From JBCDIQ01 sp039024295 (GTDB lineage Bacteria > Bacteroidota > Bacteroidia > J057), in assembly GCA_039024295.1 (NCBI GenBank), contig JBCDIQ010000083.1, positions 1-17,083 of the forward strand: a stretch of DNA of 17,083 bases, written 5' to 3'. The notes beneath the pieces are model-generated. The model did no database searches. It was not told the origin of the DNA and saw only the letters and a program-made list of their open reading frames with translations. This document shows, piece by piece, positions 8,501 to 15,195 of the stretch. Every line of letters starts with the position of its first letter. The first letter of the stretch is position 1. A program made the position numbers and the translations under genes.

Positions 8501-9000
8501 TTAACCCACAGCCGGATGCCTCTTTTGCTCAGAAAGGCAGTGGACTTACCAGAACGTTCACCCTCAATGCAACCACCAACACCACCTGGACCTGGGACTT
8601 AGGCGATGGTACCGTGGTAACAGATCAGGCAAGCGTAACGCATACTTATGCAGAAGGTGGAGAATACCAAATTACGGTTATCGCAGAAAATGATTGTGGA
8701 ATTGACAATGCTACCATCAGGCTCGGTATCTACAGCGTCGATATTCAAGACACGTTTGATCCATCGGAGATCAGCCTGCGCCCGAACCCATTTTCCAGCT
8801 CTGCATTCCTGGAATTCTCCAACCCGGACAATAAGCCCTATGAGCTTCGCATCCTGGACCTGAGCGGAAAGGAAGTGCAGCACTACCCTACTCAAACGGG
8901 TAATCGCTTTGAGATTTTGCGGGGTGAGCTTGCCTCAGGCATGTATTTCTATCAACTGACAGGAGAACGGCAGGCCGTTGGGAAGCTATGGGTGGAGTGA
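5527..9000 (+). CDS. Large secreted T9SS adhesin-like protein, paralog 2 of 3
   Basis: This 1157-residue protein has the same architecture as its neighbours. Signal peptide: 1-25 (cleavage after SIQA, before THFNG). Cys-rich N-domain: 26-293, with all 15 cysteines kept (CC at 146-147) and 'FDPDGDSL' at 201-208. SprB-like repeats: about 407-474 and 481-542. SdrD-B-like domain: 553-647. Beta-sandwich: 650-770. 'SFDPNDK...KPIITNT' domain: 773-913. PKD: 997-1072. T9SS sorting domain: 1083-1157. It is the most divergent of the three between about residues 295 and 860: for example it lacks the 'GTFNFNLKVED' and 'GYSHDFSLNIE' stretches shared by paralogs 1 and 3. Its last 60 residues, however, match paralog 3 better than paralog 1 (LDLSGK, HYPTQTG, RGELASG). 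This points to a mosaic history. The gene is bounded by terminators on both sides and is probably transcribed alone. Its partner or ligand is unknown. Confidence 0.9.
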   Translation: MKRRSYLHAVFFICTLLLSLGSIQATHFNGLTMRYECLPNSSCQYRFYHTAYYDCSGAGAPAFPGNPPIPNVIFRANTPGVCTNPTIIGSWILVRYTEITPSCPFITTRCTNPLSPINGVVEATYYADYNFCNVNCSSYTAFYGVCCRNGSILSGGANAGMYIDLDINLGVSPCNSSPVFVNDPAMYICAATSLELSQLAFDPDGDSLSYSLVACKSGASTNVSYNTGFSPQQPMGPNWNVALDSVLGILRIDPIGNSALVFSTLCIEVEEYRNGQLIGSVTRDMHITVVTCPTANSNPEFNMGSVTTTARQTSPNSFRVCLGDTFEMSIRATDRDPFDTISLSSFVTQNFPGATFIQTGTNPAVAQVSWVANKQGIFGFNILANDSNCVVNGLSSVPFLVQVDTFCVSASITDAACGSAAGAIDLTANWGTPPYTFAWSNGATTEDITGLLPGFYSVSITDANGTVLVDSFLVNSTSLNLNASISQPDCRTKLGGITLSPTGGIAPYSYSWTNGSTTASVTNLPAGGYTVYASDAAGCLRKQVFILDPPDSCFNLIRGKVYVDQNQNCVQDMGDAPLAFSFVDLTPGGGTFTDANGEYTMRADTGNFLVESLTPSFYTGICPATKTYTVRFDSLKADSNKTDFALDFIPVQDLDVDVWYTILRPGRTSVFYARYQNLGNQPISGTVTLKHDTSLTYSPVLSTISYNAVTRTASKSFSNLNPGQFGFMTLFMEVDSNRVAGDSVEFVGKVFPIMGDATPQNNVDSSFAIVLSSFDPNDKQVSPQGIGSLGLIEPTENQMDYTIRFMNTGNDTAFYVVIRDTLDTDLDVTSIQLKGASHPFRAEVEDDKVLVFTFENILLPDSATNFTESQGFVAYSINHKGTLPVGTEITNSAAIYFDFNKPIITNTVLNTIFTYPQVALSQLTDICVGDSIIAQLTQAGMPPYLFGWSDGTQDPNNQSGTSYLAPTASGTYSVQVTDAYGFTTTDQVQLTVNPQPDASFAQKGSGLTRTFTLNATTNTTWTWDLGDGTVVTDQASVTHTYAEGGEYQITVIAENDCGIDNATIRLGIYSVDIQDTFDPSEISLRPNPFSSSAFLEFSNPDNKPYELRILDLSGKEVQHYPTQTGNRFEILRGELASGMYFYQLTGERQAVGKLWVE

Positions 9001-9110
9001 TAGGCAATAGGTATTAGCTGTTAGGTGATGGTTTTGTCGCTTCGCTCAACAGTTTTTGGGGCCTCAAAGCCAAAATACTGAAAACCGTAAACTGGACACT
9101 GTGAACTTAT
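9001..9110. repeat. Palindromic intergenic element, copy B
   Basis: The element follows the stop of paralog 2 directly (TGA TAG). Module 1 is 'GGCAATAGGTATTAGCTGTTAGGTGATGG'-like (about 9004-9031). Module 2, 9030-9085, is a 56-base block identical to 12805-12860 in copy C; it contains CGCTTCGCTCAACAG and a smaller hairpin TTTTGG...CCAAAA. Unlike copy C it lacks the second arm of the long inverted repeat: after 9085 it passes directly into the 'CCGTAAAC...CTGTGAAC' units of module 3 (about 9086-9108). Confidence 0.65.
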
Positions 9111-9120
9111 CTGATTTTCT

Positions 9121-9150
9121 CTCCGCCTTGTGAAAACAAGGCGGAGTTTT
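9121..9150 (+). terminator. Intrinsic terminator of paralog 2
   Basis: An 11-base-pair perfect stem (CTCCGCCTTGT at 9121-9131 with ACAAGGCGGAG at 9136-9146) closes a GAAA tetraloop and is followed by TTTT. It is about 120 bases after the paralog 2 stop, in the same relative place as the terminator of paralog 1 although the stem sequence is different. The remaining bases up to 9294 hold no gene and must contain the promoter of paralog 3, which I cannot pinpoint. Confidence 0.85.
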
Positions 9151-9294
9151 CTGTGAAGAAAATAATAGCTTGTGGGTGGATTAGCGGTAACTTTTATCAG
9201 CTAACATGTCGACACTTTTCTTTTTATATGAAAATTTCAACATGTATCTTGCAAGAGACTGAGAATAACATCTTTTCCTAAAAATGCCCCTTCT

Positions 9295-12200
9295 ATGTTT
9301 AAGCCAAACCATCCCTGGAAAACCATTTTCACAGGAATCTGTATCATCATCACAGCTTGTTCTTTACAAGCCACCCATTTTATGGGGGTTGATGTGAGCT
9401 ATGAATGTATCGGAACCACTGGATGCACCTACAGGATGACCCATAAAACCTATTATGATTGTTCTGGTGGAGCAACGGCGATTCCTCCCAGGGTTGCCCC
9501 AAGACCTTCGATCAGTATCGCCGGCACAAGTGGAGGTTGCACCGGTCCACGTATAATTGGGAACTGGGTATTGGTAAGCTATACAGAAGTTACCCCTATA
9601 TGTCCATTTATTCCCACTACTTGCACCAATCGAAGTTCCCCTGTTAATGGTGTTTTAGAGGCCGTTTATTATGCCGACTATGACTTCTGTAACTTAAATT
9701 GTAGCTATTATACCATAAATTGGGGGGACTGTTGTAGGAGTGGTCAAATAACAACAGGGGCTGCTAACCTGAGTGTGGGCATCTCATCTAGAATTAATCT
9801 GGCTGTAAATCCCTGTAACACCTCTCCCAGTTTTGGTACAGAGCCCATATTTTATATTTGCAATTCAAGGCAAACGGTCCTGAGCCAACGAGCGTTCGAT
9901 CCTGATGGTGATTCACTCGTCTACTCTTTCACTCCTTGTAAATCAATGACAGGAGGTTTGGTACCGTACACCAGAGGTTCCACGCCACAAAATCCATTGG
10001 CACCAGACTGGACGGTTACCTTAGATTCACTAACAGGGGATATTACCTTTACCCCCGATTCTATTTCGTATTTGAAAGTCGCGGTAATGTGCATAACCGT
10101 GGATGAATACCGGAATGGGCAAAATATTGGTTCAGTGACACGGGATATGCAAATCGCCGTAATAAATTGTGGAGCTAACACGAATATTGCCCCCACAATT
10201 GATAGCGTTACACAGGTACTGGGAGGAACCCAAATTGGACCGGATACTTTCGGCATTTGTTATGGAGATACTTTTAGCATGTTTGTCACAGCCAGTGACT
10301 CCAATGCGCTCGACAGCTTAGTGGCCTCCTCCCCCTCACTCACCAACCTGTTCCCGTCGGCAAGTATCAGCCAAACTGGTAAAAATCCAGTTATCATTCG
10401 CATAGATTTGGTCCCCACGACTGTAGGTACTTTCAATTTTAACTTAAAAGTTGAGGATACATTTTGCCCATTTAACACAGAAGACAACAAACAATTTACC
10501 TTTGAGATAAGCCCTTGTTTGTCTTCAAGCATTACCAACGCCAGATGTGGAATCCCCAATGGGGCCATTGACTTGACGGTCATAGGAGTATCCCCTCCTT
10601 ATGCTGTTTTGTGGAGCACAGGCGATACAACGGAAGACCTTAGCGGTATATTACCGGGGTTCTATTCTGTTACCATTACTGATAGCGCAGGAAATACCCT
10701 CAGCGAAAGTTTTGTGGTAAGTGGAATTAACATCAACCTCAATCCTACTGTAACGACCTTGAGCTGTAACCAGCCTATGACCGGCATCTCAGTTGCGCCT
10801 ACTGGCGGCATTTTGCCTTTTACCTATTCTTGGACAACAGGAGATACCACTTCTACTGTCACCGTACCTGGACAAGGCAGGGTTACTGTTTTTGTATTGG
10901 ATTCTACAGGATGCCCAGCCCAACAATCTTTTGTTGTTAACCCCCCCGACTCATGTTTTAACCTCATCAGAGGTACCCTTTATCATGATGTAAATGGCAA
11001 TTGTATAAAAGATGCCGGGGAAATCCCTGTAAGTTTTGCCATGGTAGATCTCACGCCTGGAGGTGCTGTGATGACGGATGTAAATGGAGATTATGTCATC
11101 CGTGCAGACTCGGGGACGTTCACACTTGATGTATGGCCACGCTCATTTACAACCATCAACTGCCCCGTTAGTGGAAACCATGTGCTTAATTTTTCAGGGC
11201 TAAGTAGTGACACCTCCGGATTGGACTTCGCCCTGGATATTGACTCTATTCAGGACTTGGCAGTTACGCTACGATCAACCATTGCAAGGCCTGGACGTGC
11301 TTTACGTTATTACTTAGGATATCGGAACAATGGATACAGGGTCATGAATGGCTCAGTAGAGCTGGAACATGACAGTTTGGTGAGTTTTATTGGTGCAACT
11401 CCCGGTCAGAACAGCTATTCAGCTGCCAATCGCCAACTGACGTGGAATTTCACCAACCTGCTTCCTGCTGAGTTTCGGCAAATTACCATTGATGTAGTGG
11501 TAGACAGCACGGTTCAGGTTGGCGATACGTTGGTGACAGATGCAAGTGTATTACCAGTTGCGGGCGATACAACTCCCGGAAATAATGTAATCCAATTCGT
11601 GGACACTGTAAGAACTTCCTTTGATCCGAATACCAAGCAGGTATTTCCTAAAGGAATTGGTATGCGAGGCTTTATTGAGCCAACTGAAAACGAGATGGAT
11701 TATACCGTCCGCTTCCAAAATACAGGGAATGATACTGCCTTCTTTGTGGTTATTCGGGATACGTTGGATAGCGACTTGGATGTATCTTCCATACAAATCG
11801 AAGGATATAGCCATGATTTCAGCTTGAACATTGAGGACGATGAAGTATTGGTGTTCACCTTTGCCAACATCAATCTTCCAGATTCCTCGACTGACTTTAC
11901 AGGCAGCCAAGGATTCGTGGCCTATTCCATTAACCATGATGGGACGCTACCGGTGGGAACGGAAATAAACAACCGCGCAGCGATTTACTTTGACTTCAAT
12001 GCGCCGATTATTACCAATACCGTCACCAATACGGTATTTACCTACCCAGAAGTATCACTGACAGGTCCCGATAGCCTGTGCCAGGGTCAGTTCCTCGTTG
12101 CAGCAATTACCCAGGCAGGCATGCCCCCTTATTTATTTGGATGGTCAGACGGCTCCCAAGACCCGAATAACCAGCTTGGGATCAGCCAATTGGCGCCAAT

Positions 12201-12774
12201 CACTTCTGGAACTTATGCAGTAACTGTGACAGATGCCTTCGGTTTTACTACCACCGATCAATTTGATATAATACTTTCTGACACACCTGATGCAAGCTTT
12301 ACCCTTGGTGGCAGCGGATTGACCCAGGTCTTTATCATGGCCAATAACCTTAACACCTATATCTTCTGGGATTTAGGAGATGGAACTACCGTGACTGATC
12401 AAAAGAATGTTACCCATCGGTACAGTCAAAGTGGGACTTACACGGTCACCGCCATTGCGACCAATACCTGTGGCAGTGACACCTTTAGCCAGACCATTCG
12501 GGTAATTGCCTCGGGCCTGGATCCTGCGGGTTTATCTGCCAGCGTTTCCCTACGCCCCAATCCTTTTTCTGAATCAACTATGCTGGAATTTGCCAATCCC
12601 AATCGACAGCCCTATGAACTTCGCATCCTGGACCTAAGTGGCAAAGCAGTTCAGCACTACCCTGCCCAAACGGGCAATCGCTTTGAGATTCTCAGAGGTG
12701 AGCTTGCGTCAGGTATGTATTTCTACCAGTTGGCGGGAGAAAGGCAAGCTGTTGGGAAGCTTTGGGTGGAGTGA
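9295..12774 (+). CDS. Large secreted T9SS adhesin-like protein, paralog 3 of 3
   Basis: This 1159-residue protein has the same domain order: signal peptide 1-26 (cleavage after SLQA, before THFMG), 15-Cys N-domain 27-293 (CC at 146-147, 'FDPDGDSL' 201-208), SprB-like repeats about 408-475 and 482-543, SdrD-B-like 554-648, beta-sandwich 652-773, DUF7619-like 775-915, PKD 998-1073, T9SS sorting domain 1085-1159. The conserved 'DPNDK' of the DUF7619-like domain is 'DPNTK' here (residues 777-781). The signal peptide contains 'IITAC' (Cys22), which weakly resembles a lipobox; signal peptidase I cleavage at 26 is preferred because the mature start aligns with both paralogs. It is closest to paralog 1 through most of its length, with a near-identical DNA patch at 11806-11892 (paralog 1 4186-4272), but closest to paralog 2 at the extreme C terminus. 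It has no clear terminator before the metal permease genes. Confidence 0.9.
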   Translation: MFKPNHPWKTIFTGICIIITACSLQATHFMGVDVSYECIGTTGCTYRMTHKTYYDCSGGATAIPPRVAPRPSISIAGTSGGCTGPRIIGNWVLVSYTEVTPICPFIPTTCTNRSSPVNGVLEAVYYADYDFCNLNCSYYTINWGDCCRSGQITTGAANLSVGISSRINLAVNPCNTSPSFGTEPIFYICNSRQTVLSQRAFDPDGDSLVYSFTPCKSMTGGLVPYTRGSTPQNPLAPDWTVTLDSLTGDITFTPDSISYLKVAVMCITVDEYRNGQNIGSVTRDMQIAVINCGANTNIAPTIDSVTQVLGGTQIGPDTFGICYGDTFSMFVTASDSNALDSLVASSPSLTNLFPSASISQTGKNPVIIRIDLVPTTVGTFNFNLKVEDTFCPFNTEDNKQFTFEISPCLSSSITNARCGIPNGAIDLTVIGVSPPYAVLWSTGDTTEDLSGILPGFYSVTITDSAGNTLSESFVVSGININLNPTVTTLSCNQPMTGISVAPTGGILPFTYSWTTGDTTSTVTVPGQGRVTVFVLDSTGCPAQQSFVVNPPDSCFNLIRGTLYHDVNGNCIKDAGEIPVSFAMVDLTPGGAVMTDVNGDYVIRADSGTFTLDVWPRSFTTINCPVSGNHVLNFSGLSSDTSGLDFALDIDSIQDLAVTLRSTIARPGRALRYYLGYRNNGYRVMNGSVELEHDSLVSFIGATPGQNSYSAANRQLTWNFTNLLPAEFRQITIDVVVDSTVQVGDTLVTDASVLPVAGDTTPGNNVIQFVDTVRTSFDPNTKQVFPKGIGMRGFIEPTENEMDYTVRFQNTGNDTAFFVVIRDTLDSDLDVSSIQIEGYSHDFSLNIEDDEVLVFTFANINLPDSSTDFTGSQGFVAYSINHDGTLPVGTEINNRAAIYFDFNAPIITNTVTNTVFTYPEVSLTGPDSLCQGQFLVAAITQAGMPPYLFGWSDGSQDPNNQLGISQLAPITSGTYAVTVTDAFGFTTTDQFDIILSDTPDASFTLGGSGLTQVFIMANNLNTYIFWDLGDGTTVTDQKNVTHRYSQSGTYTVTAIATNTCGSDTFSQTIRVIASGLDPAGLSASVSLRPNPFSESTMLEFANPNRQPYELRILDLSGKAVQHYPAQTGNRFEILRGELASGMYFYQLAGERQAVGKLWVE

Positions 12775-12921
12775 TAGCTATTAGGGTATAGCTGTTTGGT
12801 GATAGGTTTTGTCGCTTCGCTCAACAGTTTTTGGGGCCTCAAAGCCAAAATACTGAAAACTGTTGAGCGAAGCGAAATCCCGCAGAGCGGGAAAAACTGT
12901 GAACTGTCCTCTGTGAACTAC
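12775..12921. repeat. Palindromic intergenic element, copy C
   Basis: The element follows the TGA TAG stops of paralog 3. Module 1 (about 12778-12806) is close to that of copy A. Module 2 includes the 56-base block 12805-12860 identical to copy B, followed by a segment not in B (about 12861-12896) that supplies the second arm of a long inverted repeat and a TCCCGC-AGA-GCGGGA hairpin (12878-12892), similar in stem to the TCCCGC-TTC-GCGGGA hairpin of copy A. Module 3 has two CTGTGAAC units (12897-12918). Copy C therefore combines pieces found separately in A and B. Confidence 0.65.
12812..12875. repeat. Perfect 20-base inverted repeat inside copy C
   Basis: TCGCTTCGCTCAACAGTTTT at 12812-12831 is the exact reverse complement of 12856-12875, around a 24-base centre that can itself fold (TTTTGG...CCAAAA). 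As RNA this gives a long stem-loop between the third large gene and the permease genes; as DNA it could extrude a cruciform. There is no T tract after the distal arm, so it is not a normal intrinsic terminator. It may instead stabilise a 3' end or slow transcription. Confidence 0.85.
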
Positions 12922-12962
12922 TTACAAACTTTGCCATATCTTTTGCGTAAATTCGATCCGAT

Positions 12963-14288
12963 ATGGAGACCTTGTGGGATTTTATCAGCTTTCAGGACCC
13001 CAATGTGAGTTGGGTGGTGATGGGGGTCACAGTTATTTGTGCAGCCTCTGCCGTGGTAGGGAACTTTACCTTCCTGAGTAAGCGAGCACTCTTAGGCGAT
13101 GCCATTTCCCACGCCATTTTGCCTGGCGTTTGTGTAGCTTTCATGCTGACTCACGTGAAGCATCCGTTGGTGTTGTTTGCTGGAGCCATTGTGAGTGGGT
13201 GGCTGGGGCTCATGGCAATCAATTACCTGACCCGTAATACCAAGTTGAAGTCTGATGCAGCCCTTGGGCTGGTTCTTTCGGTATTTTATGGATTGGGAAT
13301 CCTGCTGCTGACAGTGATTCAGTCTTCCGGGAACGCCGCTCAATCGGGCTTGGATAAGTTCCTGTTTGGCAAGGCTGCGGCCCTCCTTCCTGAAGATGTG
13401 ATCACCTTCGGGGTCTTCAGCTTGCTGCTGGTGGTGATGGTGGTGGCATTGTACCAGCCATTCAAACTGGTCATTTTTGACCGGGAATATGCCCTGGCAA
13501 AGGGCCTGCCGGTGAAGCTGTTGGACAGCCTGATTTCTTTGGCAACGGTGATTGCCATCGCATTGGGTATACAGGCAGTAGGCGTAGTCTTAATGGCAGC
13601 CTTGTTGATTGCTCCGGCAGCAGCAGCCCGGTATTGGACCGATAAGCTCAGCCGGATGATCATACTTTCTGCCGTATTTGCCGCCATTTCTGGCTGGATA
13701 GGCAGCTTTATTTCCTACACCATTCCCAAAATGCCCACCGGCCCCTGGATTGTGAGTGTCCTCTCGGTATTCGCCATTGGTTCGGTACTGTTGGGGCCCA
13801 AAAAGGGGGCCATGGTCAAGTATTGGCGACATTTACGACATCGGAGGAAAATGCTCCTGGAAAATATCCTGAAAAGCATGTACCAACTGGGGGAAAAATC
13901 TGTCGATTTTGCCGGTCCACGAACCATTTTGGACCTGCAAAATCACCGCTACTTTGCACCGGGCCAGCTCATGAACGGATTAAACATCCTTCAGCGAAAG
14001 GGTATGGTCAGCCGCTCTGGAAATGCCTACACCCTTACCCAAAACGGGGTCAATGAAGGAAGTCGGGTGGTACGGATTCACCGCTTATGGGAACTGTACC
14101 TGACACGTTACCTGCAACTTCCTCCAGACCATGTACACGATGATGCCGAGGCAATTGAGCACGTGATCACCCCCGAATTGGAACGTGAACTCACCCATCG
14201 GCTGGCATATCCTTTACAAGATCCGCATGATTCTCCTATTCCTTATGTGGAGGATTCGGGGGCTCAATCAGGTAACGACACAAAATAA
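12963..14288 (+). CDS. ABC-3 family metal permease fused to a DtxR/MntR-like domain
   Basis: This 441-residue inner-membrane protein should form the channel of a Mn/Zn/Fe importer. Residues 1-278 are an ABC-3 (ZnuB/MntB/TroC) permease, with several hydrophobic spans and the family signature 'GDAISHAILPG' at 45-55. A basic stretch (287-296) leads to a winged-helix region (about 297-365). A DtxR-type metal-binding and dimerisation domain follows at about 366-427: 'IHRLWELYL' (His373, Glu377), 'VHDDAEAIEHV' (His392, Glu396, Glu399, His400) and 'YPLQDPHDSPIP' (His422). By eye these match the ligand residues of MntR/DtxR, with Glu396 in the MntR rather than the DtxR Cys position. The helix-1 ligands of MntR (Asp8, Glu11) align with Asn301 and Lys304, so that site looks incomplete. 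The fused domain should be cytoplasmic and could sense metal or pair subunits. The next gene is a second permease 10 bases downstream; the ATPase and binding protein are not in the window. Confidence 0.9.
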   Translation: METLWDFISFQDPNVSWVVMGVTVICAASAVVGNFTFLSKRALLGDAISHAILPGVCVAFMLTHVKHPLVLFAGAIVSGWLGLMAINYLTRNTKLKSDAALGLVLSVFYGLGILLLTVIQSSGNAAQSGLDKFLFGKAAALLPEDVITFGVFSLLLVVMVVALYQPFKLVIFDREYALAKGLPVKLLDSLISLATVIAIALGIQAVGVVLMAALLIAPAAAARYWTDKLSRMIILSAVFAAISGWIGSFISYTIPKMPTGPWIVSVLSVFAIGSVLLGPKKGAMVKYWRHLRHRRKMLLENILKSMYQLGEKSVDFAGPRTILDLQNHRYFAPGQLMNGLNILQRKGMVSRSGNAYTLTQNGVNEGSRVVRIHRLWELYLTRYLQLPPDHVHDDAEAIEHVITPELERELTHRLAYPLQDPHDSPIPYVEDSGAQSGNDTK

Positions 14289-14298
14289 CCTCCCTCTG

Positions 14299-15180
14299 AT
14301 GGACAGCTTTTGGATTATCCTTACCGGAATACTGGTAGCAGCAAGCACCTCTTTGCTGGGAAGTTTCTTGTTGCTCCGGAAAATGACCATGGTAGGAGAT
14401 GCCATCTCCCATGCCGTGCTACCAGGCATTGTATTGGCTTATCTGGTTTCACAGAGCCGCGCTTCCTGGATCATGCTGGCAGGTGCAGCCTTGTTTGGCA
14501 TTCTGACTACCTTGCTGATTGAGGTGTTACATAAAAGGGCTAAGTTACAATCAGATGCGGCCATTGGGATATCTTTTACCTGGCTGTTTGCCATTGGCGT
14601 CATCCTTATCTCCCTTTTTGCAGGTCAGGTCGACCTGGACCAGGATTGTGTGTTGTATGGAGAAATTGCCTATGTCCCGCTGGACATCTGGCTGCTATCT
14701 AACGGGATGAACTTGGGCCCTATTACCGTCTGGCGACTCTCCTTTCTCCTGATCCTTGTAATTGTATTCGTTGTACTTGCCTACAAACCCTTATTGGTCA
14801 CAAGCTTCGATCCCGTTTTCTCTGCTGCTGTCGGGATTTCCACTGTTTTCTGGCACTATGCGTTGATGAGCTTGGTCTCGCTTGCCACCGTTTTGTCTTT
14901 TGAATCCGTTGGAGCAATCCTTGTAATTGCCTTTTTGGTAGGCCCTGCAGCTACCGCCTACCTGCTCACAGAGAACCTCATACGGATGCTGGTGCTTTCA
15001 GTGGTCATGGGTATCATTGCTGCCATAACCGGATATGGCCTGGCAGTCTTCATAGATGGCTCGATTGCAGGAGGCATGGCAGTAGCTATCGGAGCAGAAT
15101 TTTTGCTTGCCCTCGCCTATTCGAAATGGACTTCCAAGCACCTTGTCCTTGAAAAAGGGAAAGTCGTGACCAAGACTTGA
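14299..15180 (+). CDS. ABC-3 family divalent-metal permease (second subunit)
   Basis: This is a 293-residue integral membrane protein of the ZnuB/MntB/TroD family, of normal family length. The signature 'GDAISHAVLPG' is at 33-43, and further hydrophobic spans run to about residue 280. I chose the ATG at 14299 because it gives 'MDSFWIILTGILVAASTSLLG', which starts directly at the first membrane span and aligns with the start of related permeases, and because it lies 10 bases after the upstream stop. A longer frame from 14185 would overlap the upstream gene by about 100 bases and add a poor N-terminal tail. It carries no fused regulatory domain. With the preceding protein it probably forms a heterodimeric channel, as in TroCD. 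The metal cannot be assigned from sequence; Mn, Zn and Fe are all possible. Confidence 0.9.
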   Translation: MDSFWIILTGILVAASTSLLGSFLLLRKMTMVGDAISHAVLPGIVLAYLVSQSRASWIMLAGAALFGILTTLLIEVLHKRAKLQSDAAIGISFTWLFAIGVILISLFAGQVDLDQDCVLYGEIAYVPLDIWLLSNGMNLGPITVWRLSFLLILVIVFVVLAYKPLLVTSFDPVFSAAVGISTVFWHYALMSLVSLATVLSFESVGAILVIAFLVGPAATAYLLTENLIRMLVLSVVMGIIAAITGYGLAVFIDGSIAGGMAVAIGAEFLLALAYSKWTSKHLVLEKGKVVTKT

Positions 15181-15195
15181 CAGCTTCAGAGGCTG

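Noticed and set aside
9358..9363. Possible lipobox (IITAC, Cys22) in paralog 3
   Set aside because: Aligned paralogs have signal peptidase I type cleavage just before 'THF.G', and T9SS cargo with a C-terminal sorting domain normally uses that route.
5155..12921. Three spaced palindromic repeats considered as a CRISPR-like or integron-like array
   Set aside because: The units are thousands of bases apart, differ in structure and have no short regular spacers or nearby cas or integrase genes.
12796..13008. Open frame of 70 codons between paralog 3 and the permease
   Set aside because: It lies mostly inside the palindromic element and overlaps the start of the permease gene; its sequence has no protein-like features.
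14185..14298. Longer N-terminus for the second permease
   Set aside because: It would overlap the upstream gene by about 100 bases and adds a tail unlike the family; the ATG at 14299 starts at the first membrane span.
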